Shown: positions 16,556 to 27,356, counted from the first letter of the stretch. The stretch is 64,000 bases of DNA from CAYVQF01 sp964454015 (GCA_964454015.1 CAYVQF010000014.1:1-64000), one strand, 5' to 3'. Made by a program: numbers and translations. Notes: generated by a model not told the origin, from the sequence alone.

Positions 16556-18903
16556 GTGAGGGACGTGCGCGACAGGGGAAGGTGACTCGGCGGCTTTGGA
16601 CCTGGGTGGGCTGGGGCATGTGGCTGAGCCTGTGTCTCGCCTCGGCGCTAGGCGTCGCCGATGAGGAGGTGGTCCTGACGCCGCGTGGGACCTACAACCA
16701 GGGGCTGACCCACTTGAATCGCGGTGAAATCGATAGGGCCATCGAGCGCTTCATGGCGGCGCGGGACGAGGCCGGCAAGGACGGGGATCTGCGTTTTCGT
16801 GCGGCCTTCAATTTGGGTTCGGCCTACGCGGCGCGGGCCGATAGCCACGGCGCGCCGCAACAGCAGTCGCCCGAGAGCCTGGAGGCGTGTCTGGATGACT
16901 TGCGCAACGCGGCGGCGTGGTTTCGTGACGCCGTGCGTCAGCGCCCGACGGACACGGACGCGCGCCACAACCTGGAGGTGGTGCTGCGTCAAGCGCAGGT
17001 CTTGGTGGATTTCATGAACCGCGGCAGCGATCGTTTGGAGCGTCAGCTCGACGCGCTCATCGAGGGTCAGCGGGGGATGCGTGAGGAGATTCGGCAGCTT
17101 TCGAGTCGGGTGCAGGTGGCGCAGAGCGCCCAGGAGCCGCTGAGCTTCATGAGCGAGTTCAGGTCGGTGGCCTCACGGCAGCGGACCTTGATCAGCGATG
17201 CCAATGGTGTTGCCGAGAGCGCCTGGGATGAGATCGGCCACCTGCAGGGGATGGCGGAGGAGGAGCGATCCGAGGCGGATACCTTGCGTCTCTATCAGAT
17301 TCAGACGCTGAGCGCTCATGTCGAGGAGGCGCGTCGCGCGATGGCGGATACGCGTCGCTTGCTGCGCGATCTCGACGCCGAACCAGCCCACCGGCGCGCC
17401 GATGCGGCGCTGCGCGGCTTGATGCGGGCGCGGGAGCAGTTGGCGAACCCTCTCGAGGTGTTGCGGGCCATCGCGGCGGACCATGAGGAGGTGTGGCGTT
17501 ATGCGCAGCTTCATCAGGGATTGACGGCGGGGGCATTCAAGGTCGAAGGGGGCGAAGGGGAGGTGGTGTTGCCAGCGTGGCTCAATCCGGGGCATCTGAG
17601 TGAGGCGCAGGGCAGCGTGCAAGCGCGCCTGCAAGAGATGGCGCAACGCCTTGGCGCGGCAGTGGCGGCAGCCGGTGCTGGCGAAGGCCCAGAGGTGGAC
17701 GCCCAGGCCGCAGCGCTCATCGCGGCGGCGGCCGAGGCGCTGCCCGAGGTAGAGCTTGCGATTGGCGAGATGGATGCCGCCATCGCGGCTTTTGGACAGG
17801 AGCGCGTGGCGCTCGGTGCCGCGGCGCAGGAGCGCGCCATGCGTCACTTGGCGGCGGCGCTGGAGCGTTTTGCCGCTTTGAAGTCGCTCATCGAGATCGC
17901 CTGGGCGGAGCAGCAGCAAGTGACGCGGCTGGCGATCCATGACGGCAGCTCAGAGGCGGCAGAAGGGTCGCTCGCGCCAGCGGAGCGGCAGCGGCTGCTG
18001 CGGGAAGGGGTGGAGCGCAATTGGCAGCGGATGATTCGGCTAGAGGGGCTCTTGGAACAGGAAGGGGCCGGCGCTGAGGGAGAGGAAGCGGGGGCGCTCT
18101 TTGCGGCGGCCGAGGAGGCGCGCCAGCAGACCCTGGCGGGCCTGGCCCAAGTGGCGCGGGCCCTGGGGGGCTTGGAGGCGTTGCCTTTGACGGTGGAGCG
18201 CGATGAAGAGGGGAGTGAGGAGGCCTATATGGCGGAGGTGGGGCGGCTCTCGCGCGAGGTTTTTGGCGGGGTGCAGCAAGCCAACGCGGGGTTGGAACAG
18301 TTGCGTTTGCTCTTCATGACGTTGATCGAACACATTCAGGAGCTGGGGCGCGTGCAGGTGGAGACCTTGGATAGAAGCGCGCGGGCGGCGGCAGAGTTGC
18401 CTGAAGATGAGGCCGTGCGCGCCCTGCTGGCTGGGCCCCTCAGCGATCGCCAGCGTCAGCACGAGACGGTGGCATTGGCTTTGGCGGAAGCGCTCGAGGC
18501 GCAGGCCGACCAGGCCATGGCGGCAGGGGACGGGCCGAACGCTGGCGGCGCATCGCCGGCGGAGACGGCGCAGAAGCTTGGCCAGGCCGCTGGTGAGCTG
18601 CAATCGGCGGCGGCGGTGATGCGTCTGGCCGATGGCGCCTTGAGCCAAAGTCCGAGTGACTTCTCCGCGGCTGTGCGGCACCAAGAGGAGGCGGTGCAAC
18701 ACATCCACAATGCGCTCGCGCTCTTGCAACCCCCACAGCAGCAACCACAAGATGAGCAGGAGGAGGAGGAGGCGTCTGAGTCGCAGATGTCAGAAGAGCA
18801 GGCGCAGCGCAAGCTGCAGGAGATCCGTGAGCGTGAGGCCGAGCGCCGTCGTCAACGGGATCGCCGGCAAGCGCCGCCTGAGCCTGTCGAGCGCGACTGG
18901 TAG
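16552..18903 (+). CDS. BatC-like TPR protein, unusually long
   Basis: 783 residues starting at an ATG that overlaps the batB stop. A signal-like hydrophobic segment (about 15-35) is followed by TPR units (YNQGLTHLNRGEIDRAIERF, then FNLGSAYAARADS and DARHNLEVVLRQ). A very long, Ala/Glu/Gln-rich coiled-coil region of about 550 residues comes next. The end is QMSEEQAQRKLQEIREREAE plus a basic stretch and PVERDW, closely resembling the EKDW terminus of BatC proteins. Classical BatC is only about 200-300 residues, so the large coiled-coil insert is unusual. Its place between batB and batDE supports the call. Confidence 0.8.
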   Translation: MSEGRARQGKVTRRLWTWVGWGMWLSLCLASALGVADEEVVLTPRGTYNQGLTHLNRGEIDRAIERFMAARDEAGKDGDLRFRAAFNLGSAYAARADSHGAPQQQSPESLEACLDDLRNAAAWFRDAVRQRPTDTDARHNLEVVLRQAQVLVDFMNRGSDRLERQLDALIEGQRGMREEIRQLSSRVQVAQSAQEPLSFMSEFRSVASRQRTLISDANGVAESAWDEIGHLQGMAEEERSEADTLRLYQIQTLSAHVEEARRAMADTRRLLRDLDAEPAHRRADAALRGLMRAREQLANPLEVLRAIAADHEEVWRYAQLHQGLTAGAFKVEGGEGEVVLPAWLNPGHLSEAQGSVQARLQEMAQRLGAAVAAAGAGEGPEVDAQAAALIAAAAEALPEVELAIGEMDAAIAAFGQERVALGAAAQERAMRHLAAALERFAALKSLIEIAWAEQQQVTRLAIHDGSSEAAEGSLAPAERQRLLREGVERNWQRMIRLEGLLEQEGAGAEGEEAGALFAAAEEARQQTLAGLAQVARALGGLEALPLTVERDEEGSEEAYMAEVGRLSREVFGGVQQANAGLEQLRLLFMTLIEHIQELGRVQVETLDRSARAAAELPEDEAVRALLAGPLSDRQRQHETVALALAEALEAQADQAMAAGDGPNAGGASPAETAQKLGQAAGELQSAAAVMRLADGALSQSPSDFSAAVRHQEEAVQHIHNALALLQPPQQQPQDEQEEEEASESQMSEEQAQRKLQEIREREAERRRQRDRRQAPPEPVERDW

Positions 18904-18967
18904 TTCGTTCGCCGATGGCATCCTCTGCGTCGCCTGCTTCCTTCCCTCTCGTTCCACGGTCCAAGCC

Positions 18968-21577
18968 ATGTCATGCCAACCTCGTCTGATTCGGGTTTTC
19001 GTCTTCGCGCTGCTGCTGGGTGGGGTGCCGTCGGCCCTCTGGGGCCAAGAGGTGTCTCTTCAGGTGGATGCGACGGAGATCTATGCGGACATGCCTTTCA
19101 CGCTCTCGGTGGTGCTCAAAGGATTTGCGGAGGTGCCGGAGCCGGCGTTGAGTGAGGTGAGCATCCCTGGGGCGGAGGTGCGCTTCATGGGGGTGACGCC
19201 GAGCGTGAGCTCGATGACGACGATCATCAACGGCAAGCGCACGGACTCGCGGGAGGTGACCTTCGTGCACCGCTATCGGGTGACGGTCCCCCGGGCTGGT
19301 CGCTATACGGTGGCGCCGATTGTGGCCAGCCAAGATGGGCAGAGCGCTGCGACGAGCGAGGCCGTTTTCGAGGCCATCGATGTGGCCGACTCGGACGAGA
19401 TGCGCTTGGAGATGCGCTTCCCCGAGCGGCCGGTGTGGGTGGGGGAGACCTTCGCGGTGACGCTGGATTGGCTGTTACGCAAGGACGTGCAAGGGCAGGC
19501 TTTTGCAGTGCCGCTCTTTGAGATGGGGGATGTGTTCGAGGTGAAGGAGCCCCAGTTGTCAGGGCGGGAGCGGACCTTGGCCTTCGAGACCGCGACCAAG
19601 ACCTTGAACCTGCCTTTCAGCCGCGACAACGTCACCCTCCAGGGCCAGTCCTACGTGCGCTTCCGTTTTGTGGTGCGGGTGACGCCGCTCAAGGCCGGTC
19701 GTTTCGAGATTGGTGCCGCCAAGGTCATGGCCCAGCTCCAGGTGGGCATGACGCGCGATCGCTTTGGTTTTCCAACGGCGCGTACCCGGGTCTTCAAGGC
19801 CGAGGACAGGCCACGGACCTTCGATGTCAAAGCGCTGCCGCTGCGCAACAAACCGGCGTCCTTCACCAACGCCGTGGGGAGCGCCTTTTCGCTGGAGGTG
19901 ACGGCGGATCGTACGGTGGTCAAGGTGGGTGATCCCGTGGAGCTGCGCGTGGTGGTGCGCGGCGATGGCAACATGGATGGGCTGATGTTGGCGCGCCTCG
20001 ATCAGGGCGGTGGGATGGACCCGACGCTTTTTGCCGTGCCGGCGGACATGGCGCCGGGTGAGACGCAGGTCAGCGATGGCGTGGCCAGCAAGGTTTTTCG
20101 GGTCGTGGTGCGGGTCAAGAGCGAGCGCGTGCGTGAGATTCCACCGCTGGCCTTCTCATTCTTCAACCCAGAGCGTGGGGAGTACCAGACGGTTCGTTCG
20201 CAGCCCATCGCGCTGTCGGTGACCGACGCGGGTCGGGTCGGGGTGGGCGATGTGGTGAGCGGTGCTGCGGCGACGGCGCCACGAGAGGGTGGGGCCAAGG
20301 GGGAGCGGGGCCGCGATGAGGGTGCAGGGCAAGGCGTGGAGCGCGGGTCACCCGCCTTGGCGCTGGATATGGGGTTGAGTGAGCCGGCGGTGTCGCTGCG
20401 GCGGGCGTGGCGGACGCGAGATGTTTTGCGTTGGGTCGTGGCGCTTTATGCTTTGCCTTTTGTGCTGCTGGTGGTGTTGCTGGTGTGGCGCCGGCAGGCC
20501 GTGCGGGGGGCGCGTGCCCGGACCCAGCGGGCGCGGGAGCGCGAGCTGCGGGCCCTGCTGGCTCGGGCCGAGGGCGCGCCAGCGCGGGAGATTGTGGGTG
20601 AGTTGGTGGTGGCGGTGCGCGGGTGGTTGAGCGCGCGGGCGCTGCCGCCGAGCGAAGCGGCGGGGCTCTTCGAGCGGCTGGAGAACGCCAGCTTCGATCC
20701 CAAGCTGTCCGAGCAGCCCCTGGCTGAGCCGCTGCGCGCCGAAGTGCGTCACTTGCTGCGTCGCCGCGGGCCAAAATCTTCTTCGGTGGTGATGCTGTTG
20801 CTGGCGGGGCTGGCGGTGGTGGCCTTGGGGACCCCGCGGCCGCTGTGGGCAGAGGCCGGGGCGACGGTTGAGCAGGCGCGTGCGGCCTATCAACAGGCCA
20901 TGTCCGAGACGGAGCGGGCGGCGCGGGTGCAGGCATTTGCGCGGGCGGCAGCGCTTTTCCAAGGGCTGGTCGCCGCGTCGCCCGATGCGCCAGAGTTGAT
21001 GGTGGACTGGGGCAACGCGGCCTTTGGGGCTCAACAAGTGGGTCACGCGGTGCTGGCCTACAAGCGGGCCTTGTATCTGGAGCCTGGTCACCCGCGTGCG
21101 CAGAAGAATTTGGCCTTCGTGCGCAGCACCATGCCCGATGACTTACCCCCTCCCAAAGTAGAGAAGGGTTCTTTGGCGGTCTTCTTCTTCATCAACGATT
21201 TGTGGACCTATCCGTGGCGTTTGCTCTTGGGGGCGGTGTTGTTCTCGCTGGGGGCCCTGTTGTGCTTGCCGTGGCCGTTGGCGGCGCACACCCGTCGGGC
21301 GCTGCGGCTGGGGGCGGTGGTGCCGCTGTTGTTGTGGGTGTGGTCGCTTGGCGCCTTGCTGGCCGAGCCCGATCACGCCCAAGAGGGGGTGGTTATCACA
21401 GAGAGCACCTTGCGCGCTGCCGATAGCCCTGGTGCGGCGGCGGTGCTTTCTCAGGCCCTGGTGCCGGGAACGGAGGTGGTGGTGGTGGAGGTGCGCGAGG
21501 GTTGGACCAAGGTGCAGATTGGCGATGGTCGGCAGGGTTGGGTGCAGAGTGGGGCGGTGCTGGGCGTGGTGCCTTAG
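18968..21577 (+). CDS. BatD-BatE fusion: oxygen-tolerance family protein with TPR and SH3 C-terminus
   Basis: 869 residues. A signal peptide (ending LWGQE) leads into the BatD part, a chain of Ig-like domains (VSLQVDATEIYADMPFTLSV, then the FP..PVWVGETFAVTLDW strand typical of the family), followed by a membrane span near 485-505 and a cytoplasmic helical segment. A new hydrophobic segment (VVMLLLAGLAVVALGTPRPL) starts the BatE-like part, with TPR units (LMVDWGNAAFGAQQVGHAVL, AYKRALYLEPGHPRAQKNLA), two more spans and a C-terminal SH3 domain (VVEVREGWTKVQIGDGRQGW). In other bacteria these are two genes. The start at 18968 lies 64 bases after the previous stop and has no clear Shine-Dalgarno. 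Confidence 0.85.
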   Translation: MSCQPRLIRVFVFALLLGGVPSALWGQEVSLQVDATEIYADMPFTLSVVLKGFAEVPEPALSEVSIPGAEVRFMGVTPSVSSMTTIINGKRTDSREVTFVHRYRVTVPRAGRYTVAPIVASQDGQSAATSEAVFEAIDVADSDEMRLEMRFPERPVWVGETFAVTLDWLLRKDVQGQAFAVPLFEMGDVFEVKEPQLSGRERTLAFETATKTLNLPFSRDNVTLQGQSYVRFRFVVRVTPLKAGRFEIGAAKVMAQLQVGMTRDRFGFPTARTRVFKAEDRPRTFDVKALPLRNKPASFTNAVGSAFSLEVTADRTVVKVGDPVELRVVVRGDGNMDGLMLARLDQGGGMDPTLFAVPADMAPGETQVSDGVASKVFRVVVRVKSERVREIPPLAFSFFNPERGEYQTVRSQPIALSVTDAGRVGVGDVVSGAAATAPREGGAKGERGRDEGAGQGVERGSPALALDMGLSEPAVSLRRAWRTRDVLRWVVALYALPFVLLVVLLVWRRQAVRGARARTQRARERELRALLARAEGAPAREIVGELVVAVRGWLSARALPPSEAAGLFERLENASFDPKLSEQPLAEPLRAEVRHLLRRRGPKSSSVVMLLLAGLAVVALGTPRPLWAEAGATVEQARAAYQQAMSETERAARVQAFARAAALFQGLVAASPDAPELMVDWGNAAFGAQQVGHAVLAYKRALYLEPGHPRAQKNLAFVRSTMPDDLPPPKVEKGSLAVFFFINDLWTYPWRLLLGAVLFSLGALLCLPWPLAAHTRRALRLGAVVPLLLWVWSLGALLAEPDHAQEGVVITESTLRAADSPGAAAVLSQALVPGTEVVVVEVREGWTKVQIGDGRQGWVQSGAVLGVVP

Positions 21578-21699
21578 GCTTGGTTTTCGTTAGTGGCGCC
21601 ACTGGTGCGGACGTGCTAATCCTTGCACGCTTGAGGGTGCTGTGGGATCTTCTGGCTGCCCCACGGCGTCGCCTCGTGATGAAGTGTTTATCGGCTTGA

Positions 21700-22746
<1,047 letters not shown>

Positions 22747-22761
22747 GGGTAGGCGTCGACC

Positions 22762-23607
22762 ATGAACGATCTTCTACGCCGCTACCGCGATCCTGCCTTG
22801 GTCATTCTCTTGCTCGCCTTACCCCTCTACATGCTGGGTTCCTATCGAGGGGATCGCAGCCGTCCGGGTGCGATGAGCGCCATGACGATGCAGGCCGTGG
22901 GGAGCCTGCAGAGTCAGGGCGACGGGGTGATCGGTCGCGTCGGTCGTTTGTGGGACGACTACGTGGATTTGATCGACGTCAAGGCGGAGAACCGTCGTTT
23001 GGTGATAGAGAACGCGCGTTTGCGGGAGGAGAACATTCGTCTGCAAGGCATCCTGCAGGAGAACGCGCGATTGGCGGCGTTGGTGGGCTTCAAGTCGGCG
23101 CGCCCTACGCTGCACCTGGTGCCGGCGCGGGTGATCGCTGCAGATGTGTCCCCCTACTTCCGGGTGTTGCGCATTCGCATCGACACGGGGGAGCACCTGG
23201 TCGAGCCGGGCATGCCGGTGGTGGCGGCTGAAGGTGTGGTGGGGCAGATCGAGGTGGTGGCAGGACGCTACAGCGATGTGATGCTGGCCGTGGATCCGCG
23301 ATCCAAGATCGACATTTTGACCCAGAGCAACCGAGCCCGTGGCATTCTGGTGGGATTGGGGCACGACAATGACTATCTGGCGCAGATCTCCTATTTGCTG
23401 CGTCGCGATGAGGTGGAAGAGGGGGACATCGTGGTGACCAGCGGTCGCGGTGGCCGCTTCCCCAAGGAGCTACCCGTTGGTCGGATTCGAGCGATTGACG
23501 CGCAAGCCTATGGCCTGTACCAGAACGCCTGGGTAGAGCCGGTGGTGGATTTTTCGCGCCTCGAAGAGGTTTTCGTGGTGGTCGGTGACGCGGCGGTTCC
23601 GCGATGA
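22762..23607 (+). CDS. mreC: Rod-shape-determining protein MreC
   Basis: 281 residues. One N-terminal membrane span (about 12-28), a coiled coil (about 70-105, AENRRLVIENARLREENIRL) and then the two beta-barrel-like MreC domains, including VIAADVSPYFRVLRIRIDTG and VVTSGRGGRFPKELPVGRI. MreC sits in the periplasm and links MreB to the cell-wall synthases. It begins 15 bases after mreB and is followed 46 bases later by mreD. Confidence 0.96.
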   Translation: MNDLLRRYRDPALVILLLALPLYMLGSYRGDRSRPGAMSAMTMQAVGSLQSQGDGVIGRVGRLWDDYVDLIDVKAENRRLVIENARLREENIRLQGILQENARLAALVGFKSARPTLHLVPARVIAADVSPYFRVLRIRIDTGEHLVEPGMPVVAAEGVVGQIEVVAGRYSDVMLAVDPRSKIDILTQSNRARGILVGLGHDNDYLAQISYLLRRDEVEEGDIVVTSGRGGRFPKELPVGRIRAIDAQAYGLYQNAWVEPVVDFSRLEEVFVVVGDAAVPR

Positions 23608-23653
23608 GCAAGGTGGTGGATGGCAGGCGGGCTCAGCCGGTGGAGGCTGAGCC

Positions 23654-24166
23654 ATGACGGCGCTGATTGGTGGGGTGGTGGCGCTCCTGTTCATGATAGG
23701 CGCGAGCACGGTGACCTCGGTGTTCTCAGTGCAAGCCTTGGTGGTGCACACCAGCATCGCCATCGCGACGCCGCTGTCGTTGCGCCGCCCCTTTCACGAG
23801 GTGGCCCTCGTCATGCTTGCGGTGAACTTTCTCGCCGATCAGTTGGCATCGGGCCCGCCAGGCGTCTACGGCCTGCTGCTGTCGGTGGTGTTTTTCGCGA
23901 TATTTGTCGTCAGCCAACGCATCGGTGGCCGCTATCTTTTGGCGACGGCGGCCATCGCCGCCATCGCCTCGGGGGTGGTGGACCTCGGCTATGGGTTGAT
24001 GCTGTCGGTTTTCTATCCCGAGGCTGGCTTGTTGCGATTGTTCGCCGTGACTTTTGTGCCCAACGCGGTGGCGACGGCGTTGGTGGCGTTGCTCTTCGCG
24101 TGGGTGGTCAGTGTGAGTGAGCGCCTCTCTTTCCGCCGCTCCGAGAGCAGAGTGACGATAGACTGA
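23654..24166 (+). CDS. mreD: Rod-shape-determining protein MreD
   Basis: 170 residues, nearly all hydrophobic, with about five or six membrane spans, as expected of MreD. Sequence identity in this family is low; position behind mreBC is the main support. GGAGG lies seven bases before the ATG. The elongation genes that often follow (mrdA for PBP2 and rodA) are not here; the next gene is a lipoprotein. Confidence 0.88.
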   Translation: MTALIGGVVALLFMIGASTVTSVFSVQALVVHTSIAIATPLSLRRPFHEVALVMLAVNFLADQLASGPPGVYGLLLSVVFFAIFVVSQRIGGRYLLATAAIAAIASGVVDLGYGLMLSVFYPEAGLLRLFAVTFVPNAVATALVALLFAWVVSVSERLSFRRSESRVTID

Positions 24167-24186
24167 GGGCGTTGAGGTGGACGCGG

Positions 24187-24215
24187 TTGTCAATACCACA
24201 TGCTTGCACTAGCCT
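24187..24215 (+). promoter_or_regulatory. Possible promoter of the small acidic lipoprotein gene
   Basis: TTGTCA (24187-24192) and TAGCCT (24210-24215) are 17 bases apart. The -35 matches at five of six positions, the -10 at three. A start near 24222 would leave a leader of about 38 bases. Confidence 0.4.
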
Positions 24216-24259
24216 TGTGGTGGTCCTCTTGGGCGGCGTTGGAATGAGGAGTGCTTTTC

Positions 24260-24730
24260 ATGTTGCGAATCCTTCCCTTGTTTTTGGTGTGTTTCGTTGT
24301 CGCTTGTGGTCCCGGGGTGGCTTCAAACCCCGCACAGATGGCTGACACGGCGCTTGATTGTGAGGCCTTGCGTGCCGGCCACTTCGAGATCTGCGTCGCC
24401 GATCTCCTGGACGCAGATGCGAGCATTCCCGAGGATTTGGCGCTGGCCTATTGCGCTTGTGTCATCGATCGCGCCATCGAGAGCTTCGGCTGCGCGGGGG
24501 TGGCCTCTCACGAGAGCGTGGATGACGCGACGTGGGAGCAGCACTACCTGCCCCTGATCGATGCCTGTGGGGACGCGGTCTTTGGGCCGCCAGAGGACGA
24601 AGGGGTGGAACCCTACTTCGATGATGGCGATGAGGCTGTGGAAGAGGGGGAGCCAGGGCCTGAGGCAGAGCTGAGTTCTGAGGATGATCCGGGTGAGGCC
24701 TCGGAAGCAGATGGCGATGAAGAGAAGTGA
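24260..24730 (+). CDS. Small Cys-containing acidic lipoprotein
   Basis: 156 residues; family not recognised. The ATG at 24260 follows GAGGAG by nine bases and starts a lipoprotein signal (LRILPLFLVCFVVACGPG). The mature part holds eight cysteines, several close together (DCEALRAGHFEICVADLL, YCACVIDRAIESFGC), suggesting a disulfide-stabilised helical domain. The last 45 residues are Asp/Glu-rich. It follows mreD and converges, three bases apart, with the HEAT-like gene on the other strand. Confidence 0.65.
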   Translation: MLRILPLFLVCFVVACGPGVASNPAQMADTALDCEALRAGHFEICVADLLDADASIPEDLALAYCACVIDRAIESFGCAGVASHESVDDATWEQHYLPLIDACGDAVFGPPEDEGVEPYFDDGDEAVEEGEPGPEAELSSEDDPGEASEADGDEEK

Positions 24731-24733
24731 GGC

Positions 24734-27244
24734 TCAGGGCCACGCGTTGATGTCGCCGTAAGGCTGGCCATCGAGGATGGCGAGGCTGCGTCGGGCCGTT
24801 TCAGCGATGACGGCGTTATCCGAGCCCATGGCCTGTTGCAGGCGGCGGCGCAGCTCGGGATCCTCGTAGGAGGCCATGGCCTCGATGAGGCTGAGGCGTG
24901 CCGGGCTGTCTTCAGCGACGCCGTCGTAGAGTTGGGCGAGCGCTTGGGCTTGGATGCCGCTCTCGGCGGCGCCGAGGGCGACGAGGGCGCGAAGGGTTTG
25001 CCCGGCGAAGTCGGCCTCCTTGTCATCTTTGGCTAGGAGGCCCGCGGGGAGCCAGGCACGGATGGCGGCGAGATCCATGGTGGGGTGGTGGACGGCGGCG
25101 TCGAGGAGGATGGCTCGCAGCCGCCGTGGGCTGTGCGCTGGTGCGGCCCATTGCAGGAGGTTGGCCCAAGTCGGCGCTTGCTCCCAGATGGCGATGGACT
25201 TCGCGGCGGCGTGGCGCAAATCGAGGTGGGTCTCGGGGCGCGCGAGGTAGTGCTCGCCGAAGGCGGCTACGGCGGGATCCTGGGCGTGTACCAGCCCGTC
25301 GAAGGCCGCTACGAGCGCTTCTGGCCACTGCTCTTCAGCGAGGAATTGGCGCAGGGCCGCGCGGCACTCGGGCGCATCGATGAAGGGAGGGCGGGCCAGG
25401 AGCTGGGCGGTGGCGATGCGGACGGTGGGCCACGTGTTGGTGAGATAGGGGAGAAACAGCGGCAGGGTTGAGGAGGGGAGGGCGGCGAGGCCCGTGAGGA
25501 GGGTGGCGATTTCGATGTCCACCTCGGCGACGTCGAGGCGTGCCAGCAGAGCGGGCTCAGCCCCTTCAGGGGTGAGGAGGCCGATGAGACGGGCCGCCAA
25601 GATGCGATGGGCCAGGCGTTCGGCGGCGAGGAGGGGGAGGAGCTGGGCGCTCTTCTCCTGCCAACTCAGGCGCGCCACCTCGTCGAGGCTGAGGGTGTGA
25701 CGCAGCAAGATCTGAAGCAGTGCCAAGCGGGTGTCGTCGCGGAGACCGTCAGCCATGACGTGGCGCCAGATGCTCTGCTCGGCCTTGTCGGCGGCGCTGC
25801 CAAGGGCGTCGACGATGGCCTCGATGGGCAGATGCTGGGCGACGCGGCGGTCCAGCGCGCGCAACAGCGCCAGAACCCCCTCATCTGGCGAGGCGGAGAG
25901 CAAGGCAAGCGCGTTGTGGAGGTAGGCATCGGAGTCTAGGTCCAAGCTCTCGAGACGCCGGCGCAGAAGATGGGCCGTCGCCGGCTGGTGGTGCGTCAGC
26001 AGGGGGAGCCAGGCGTCGATGAGAGTGTGATCAGGGGGGAGTCGCAGGGAGGCGTGAAAGGCGGCTTTGGCGCGGTGCGCGGGTGACATCTTGCGCGTCA
26101 GGGCTACGGCGCGGTCCAGGCGCTGTGGGTCTGAAGTGTTTTCTATGGCCGCGCTCAGGATGGCCTGGCTTTGATCGGTGTGGTTGGCGAGGGCTTGGGC
26201 AAAGGCGGTGAAGTGCTCGCCGTCTGGGTCCAGGGCGAGGGCGGCCTCGACGAGGGCGTGGAGGTCTTGGTGCGCATCGATGCTGCTCAGACCGGCGATG
26301 TCCTCGACGCGGGCAGCCACGGGGAAGGCCACTTTGATGCAGGGGAGCGCTTCTGGGAGGGCGACGCGGTGCCAGGTAGGCTTGGGGTCGTCGTCCCAGG
26401 GAATGACGAAGTGCTGTTCCCCGGCGTAGAGGTGGATTTGGGCATCAGGGGGGAGGGCGGGGCTCTCGGCTTGGAGCCAAGCAAAGGCGTCGAGGGAGAG
26501 TCCGGGGGGGGCGCGCAGGATGACGAGGCTGTGCTCAGGACCTTGGGAGGTGAATGGCGAGCGCCAGGTGTTGTCGCCGAGGCCCTGTCCAGCGCTGCGC
26601 GCTGCGGCGCTGTGCGCCAAGGTGCGCGGTTGGGCGGTGGCGCCGTAGCGCGGGCTTGGTAGCCATGGTTCGGCGACGAGGGCCGTTGGCGCTGGCGACG
26701 ACGACGTTGGCGCGACGGTGCGGTTGAAGCGGCCGCTGTGCGGATCGAAGGCGACGCGGTCAAAGCCAGGCGGACTGTCACCGCACAGGGTCAGCACCGG
26801 ATCTGGCCAGGACATCTCCAGATAGCCCGCGCCTGGGGTGTCGACCCAACGCACTTCCGTTTGGGAGAGGGCGTTCCCGTGTACGCCACACCACAGGATG
26901 GCGTCGGCGCTGAGATCACCCGAGCCGAAGAAGAAGACCGACCACTCCCCGTGACGGGTGGTGGTGCGGAGCTCCGTGACGAGCTGTTGGGGCGTGATGC
27001 GGTGTTGCTGGCCAAGCCAGGGGCCCAAGGGAGCGCTGCCCAGAGGGCACACCGGGCGCAGCTCGCCTGCGCATTGGCCGAGGTGCAGATAGGCGTCGGC
27101 GCTAGTGAGACACCAGGTCGCGTCGGAGAGGAGCACCGTGTCGTGGCCCTCTTTGGGGGCAGCGAGGGCGACACCGTGCCAGAGCAACGAGAGGCAGCAG
27201 ATGAGGGTGCAGGAGCACCGGAGGGCATGGGGCACGAGGTACAT
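24734..27244 (-). CDS. Large exported protein with HEAT-like helical repeats
   Basis: 836 residues from the ATG at 27244, which opens a signal peptide (CTLICCLSLLWHGVALA). An in-frame start at 27334 has no signal and is less likely. The first 300 residues look beta-rich with several cysteines and a possible ligand-binding fold (HDTVLLSDATWCLTSADAYL; WSVFFFGSGDLSADAILWCG). From about residue 330 on it is built of short helical hairpins, e.g. EGVLALLRALDRRVAQHL, PVRIA-type and DPAVAAFGEHYLA units, consistent with HEAT or ARM repeats. Function unknown. It lies downstream of the OmpA-family gene with a 112-base spacer and probably belongs to its transcript. Confidence 0.65.
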   Translation of the reverse strand: MYLVPHALRCSCTLICCLSLLWHGVALAAPKEGHDTVLLSDATWCLTSADAYLHLGQCAGELRPVCPLGSAPLGPWLGQQHRITPQQLVTELRTTTRHGEWSVFFFGSGDLSADAILWCGVHGNALSQTEVRWVDTPGAGYLEMSWPDPVLTLCGDSPPGFDRVAFDPHSGRFNRTVAPTSSSPAPTALVAEPWLPSPRYGATAQPRTLAHSAAARSAGQGLGDNTWRSPFTSQGPEHSLVILRAPPGLSLDAFAWLQAESPALPPDAQIHLYAGEQHFVIPWDDDPKPTWHRVALPEALPCIKVAFPVAARVEDIAGLSSIDAHQDLHALVEAALALDPDGEHFTAFAQALANHTDQSQAILSAAIENTSDPQRLDRAVALTRKMSPAHRAKAAFHASLRLPPDHTLIDAWLPLLTHHQPATAHLLRRRLESLDLDSDAYLHNALALLSASPDEGVLALLRALDRRVAQHLPIEAIVDALGSAADKAEQSIWRHVMADGLRDDTRLALLQILLRHTLSLDEVARLSWQEKSAQLLPLLAAERLAHRILAARLIGLLTPEGAEPALLARLDVAEVDIEIATLLTGLAALPSSTLPLFLPYLTNTWPTVRIATAQLLARPPFIDAPECRAALRQFLAEEQWPEALVAAFDGLVHAQDPAVAAFGEHYLARPETHLDLRHAAAKSIAIWEQAPTWANLLQWAAPAHSPRRLRAILLDAAVHHPTMDLAAIRAWLPAGLLAKDDKEADFAGQTLRALVALGAAESGIQAQALAQLYDGVAEDSPARLSLIEAMASYEDPELRRRLQQAMGSDNAVIAETARRSLAILDGQPYGDINAWP

Positions 27245-27356
27245 GGGCGTTCTTCTGGCAGCGCTACCCCCGGAGATGGATGCAGCCGACGAGAGTGCGC
27301 CAAGCTTGGAGGTTGCAGGTGCGCTGGCGCGCATGGCCAGCGCCGTGGCCGGCCCC

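Noticed and set aside
21592..21603. 12-bp palindrome AGTGGCGCCACT before mreB as an operator or terminator
   Set aside because: Perfect but short, without T-run, spaced 108 bases from mreB and with no second copy seen. Mentioned only in the mreB entry.
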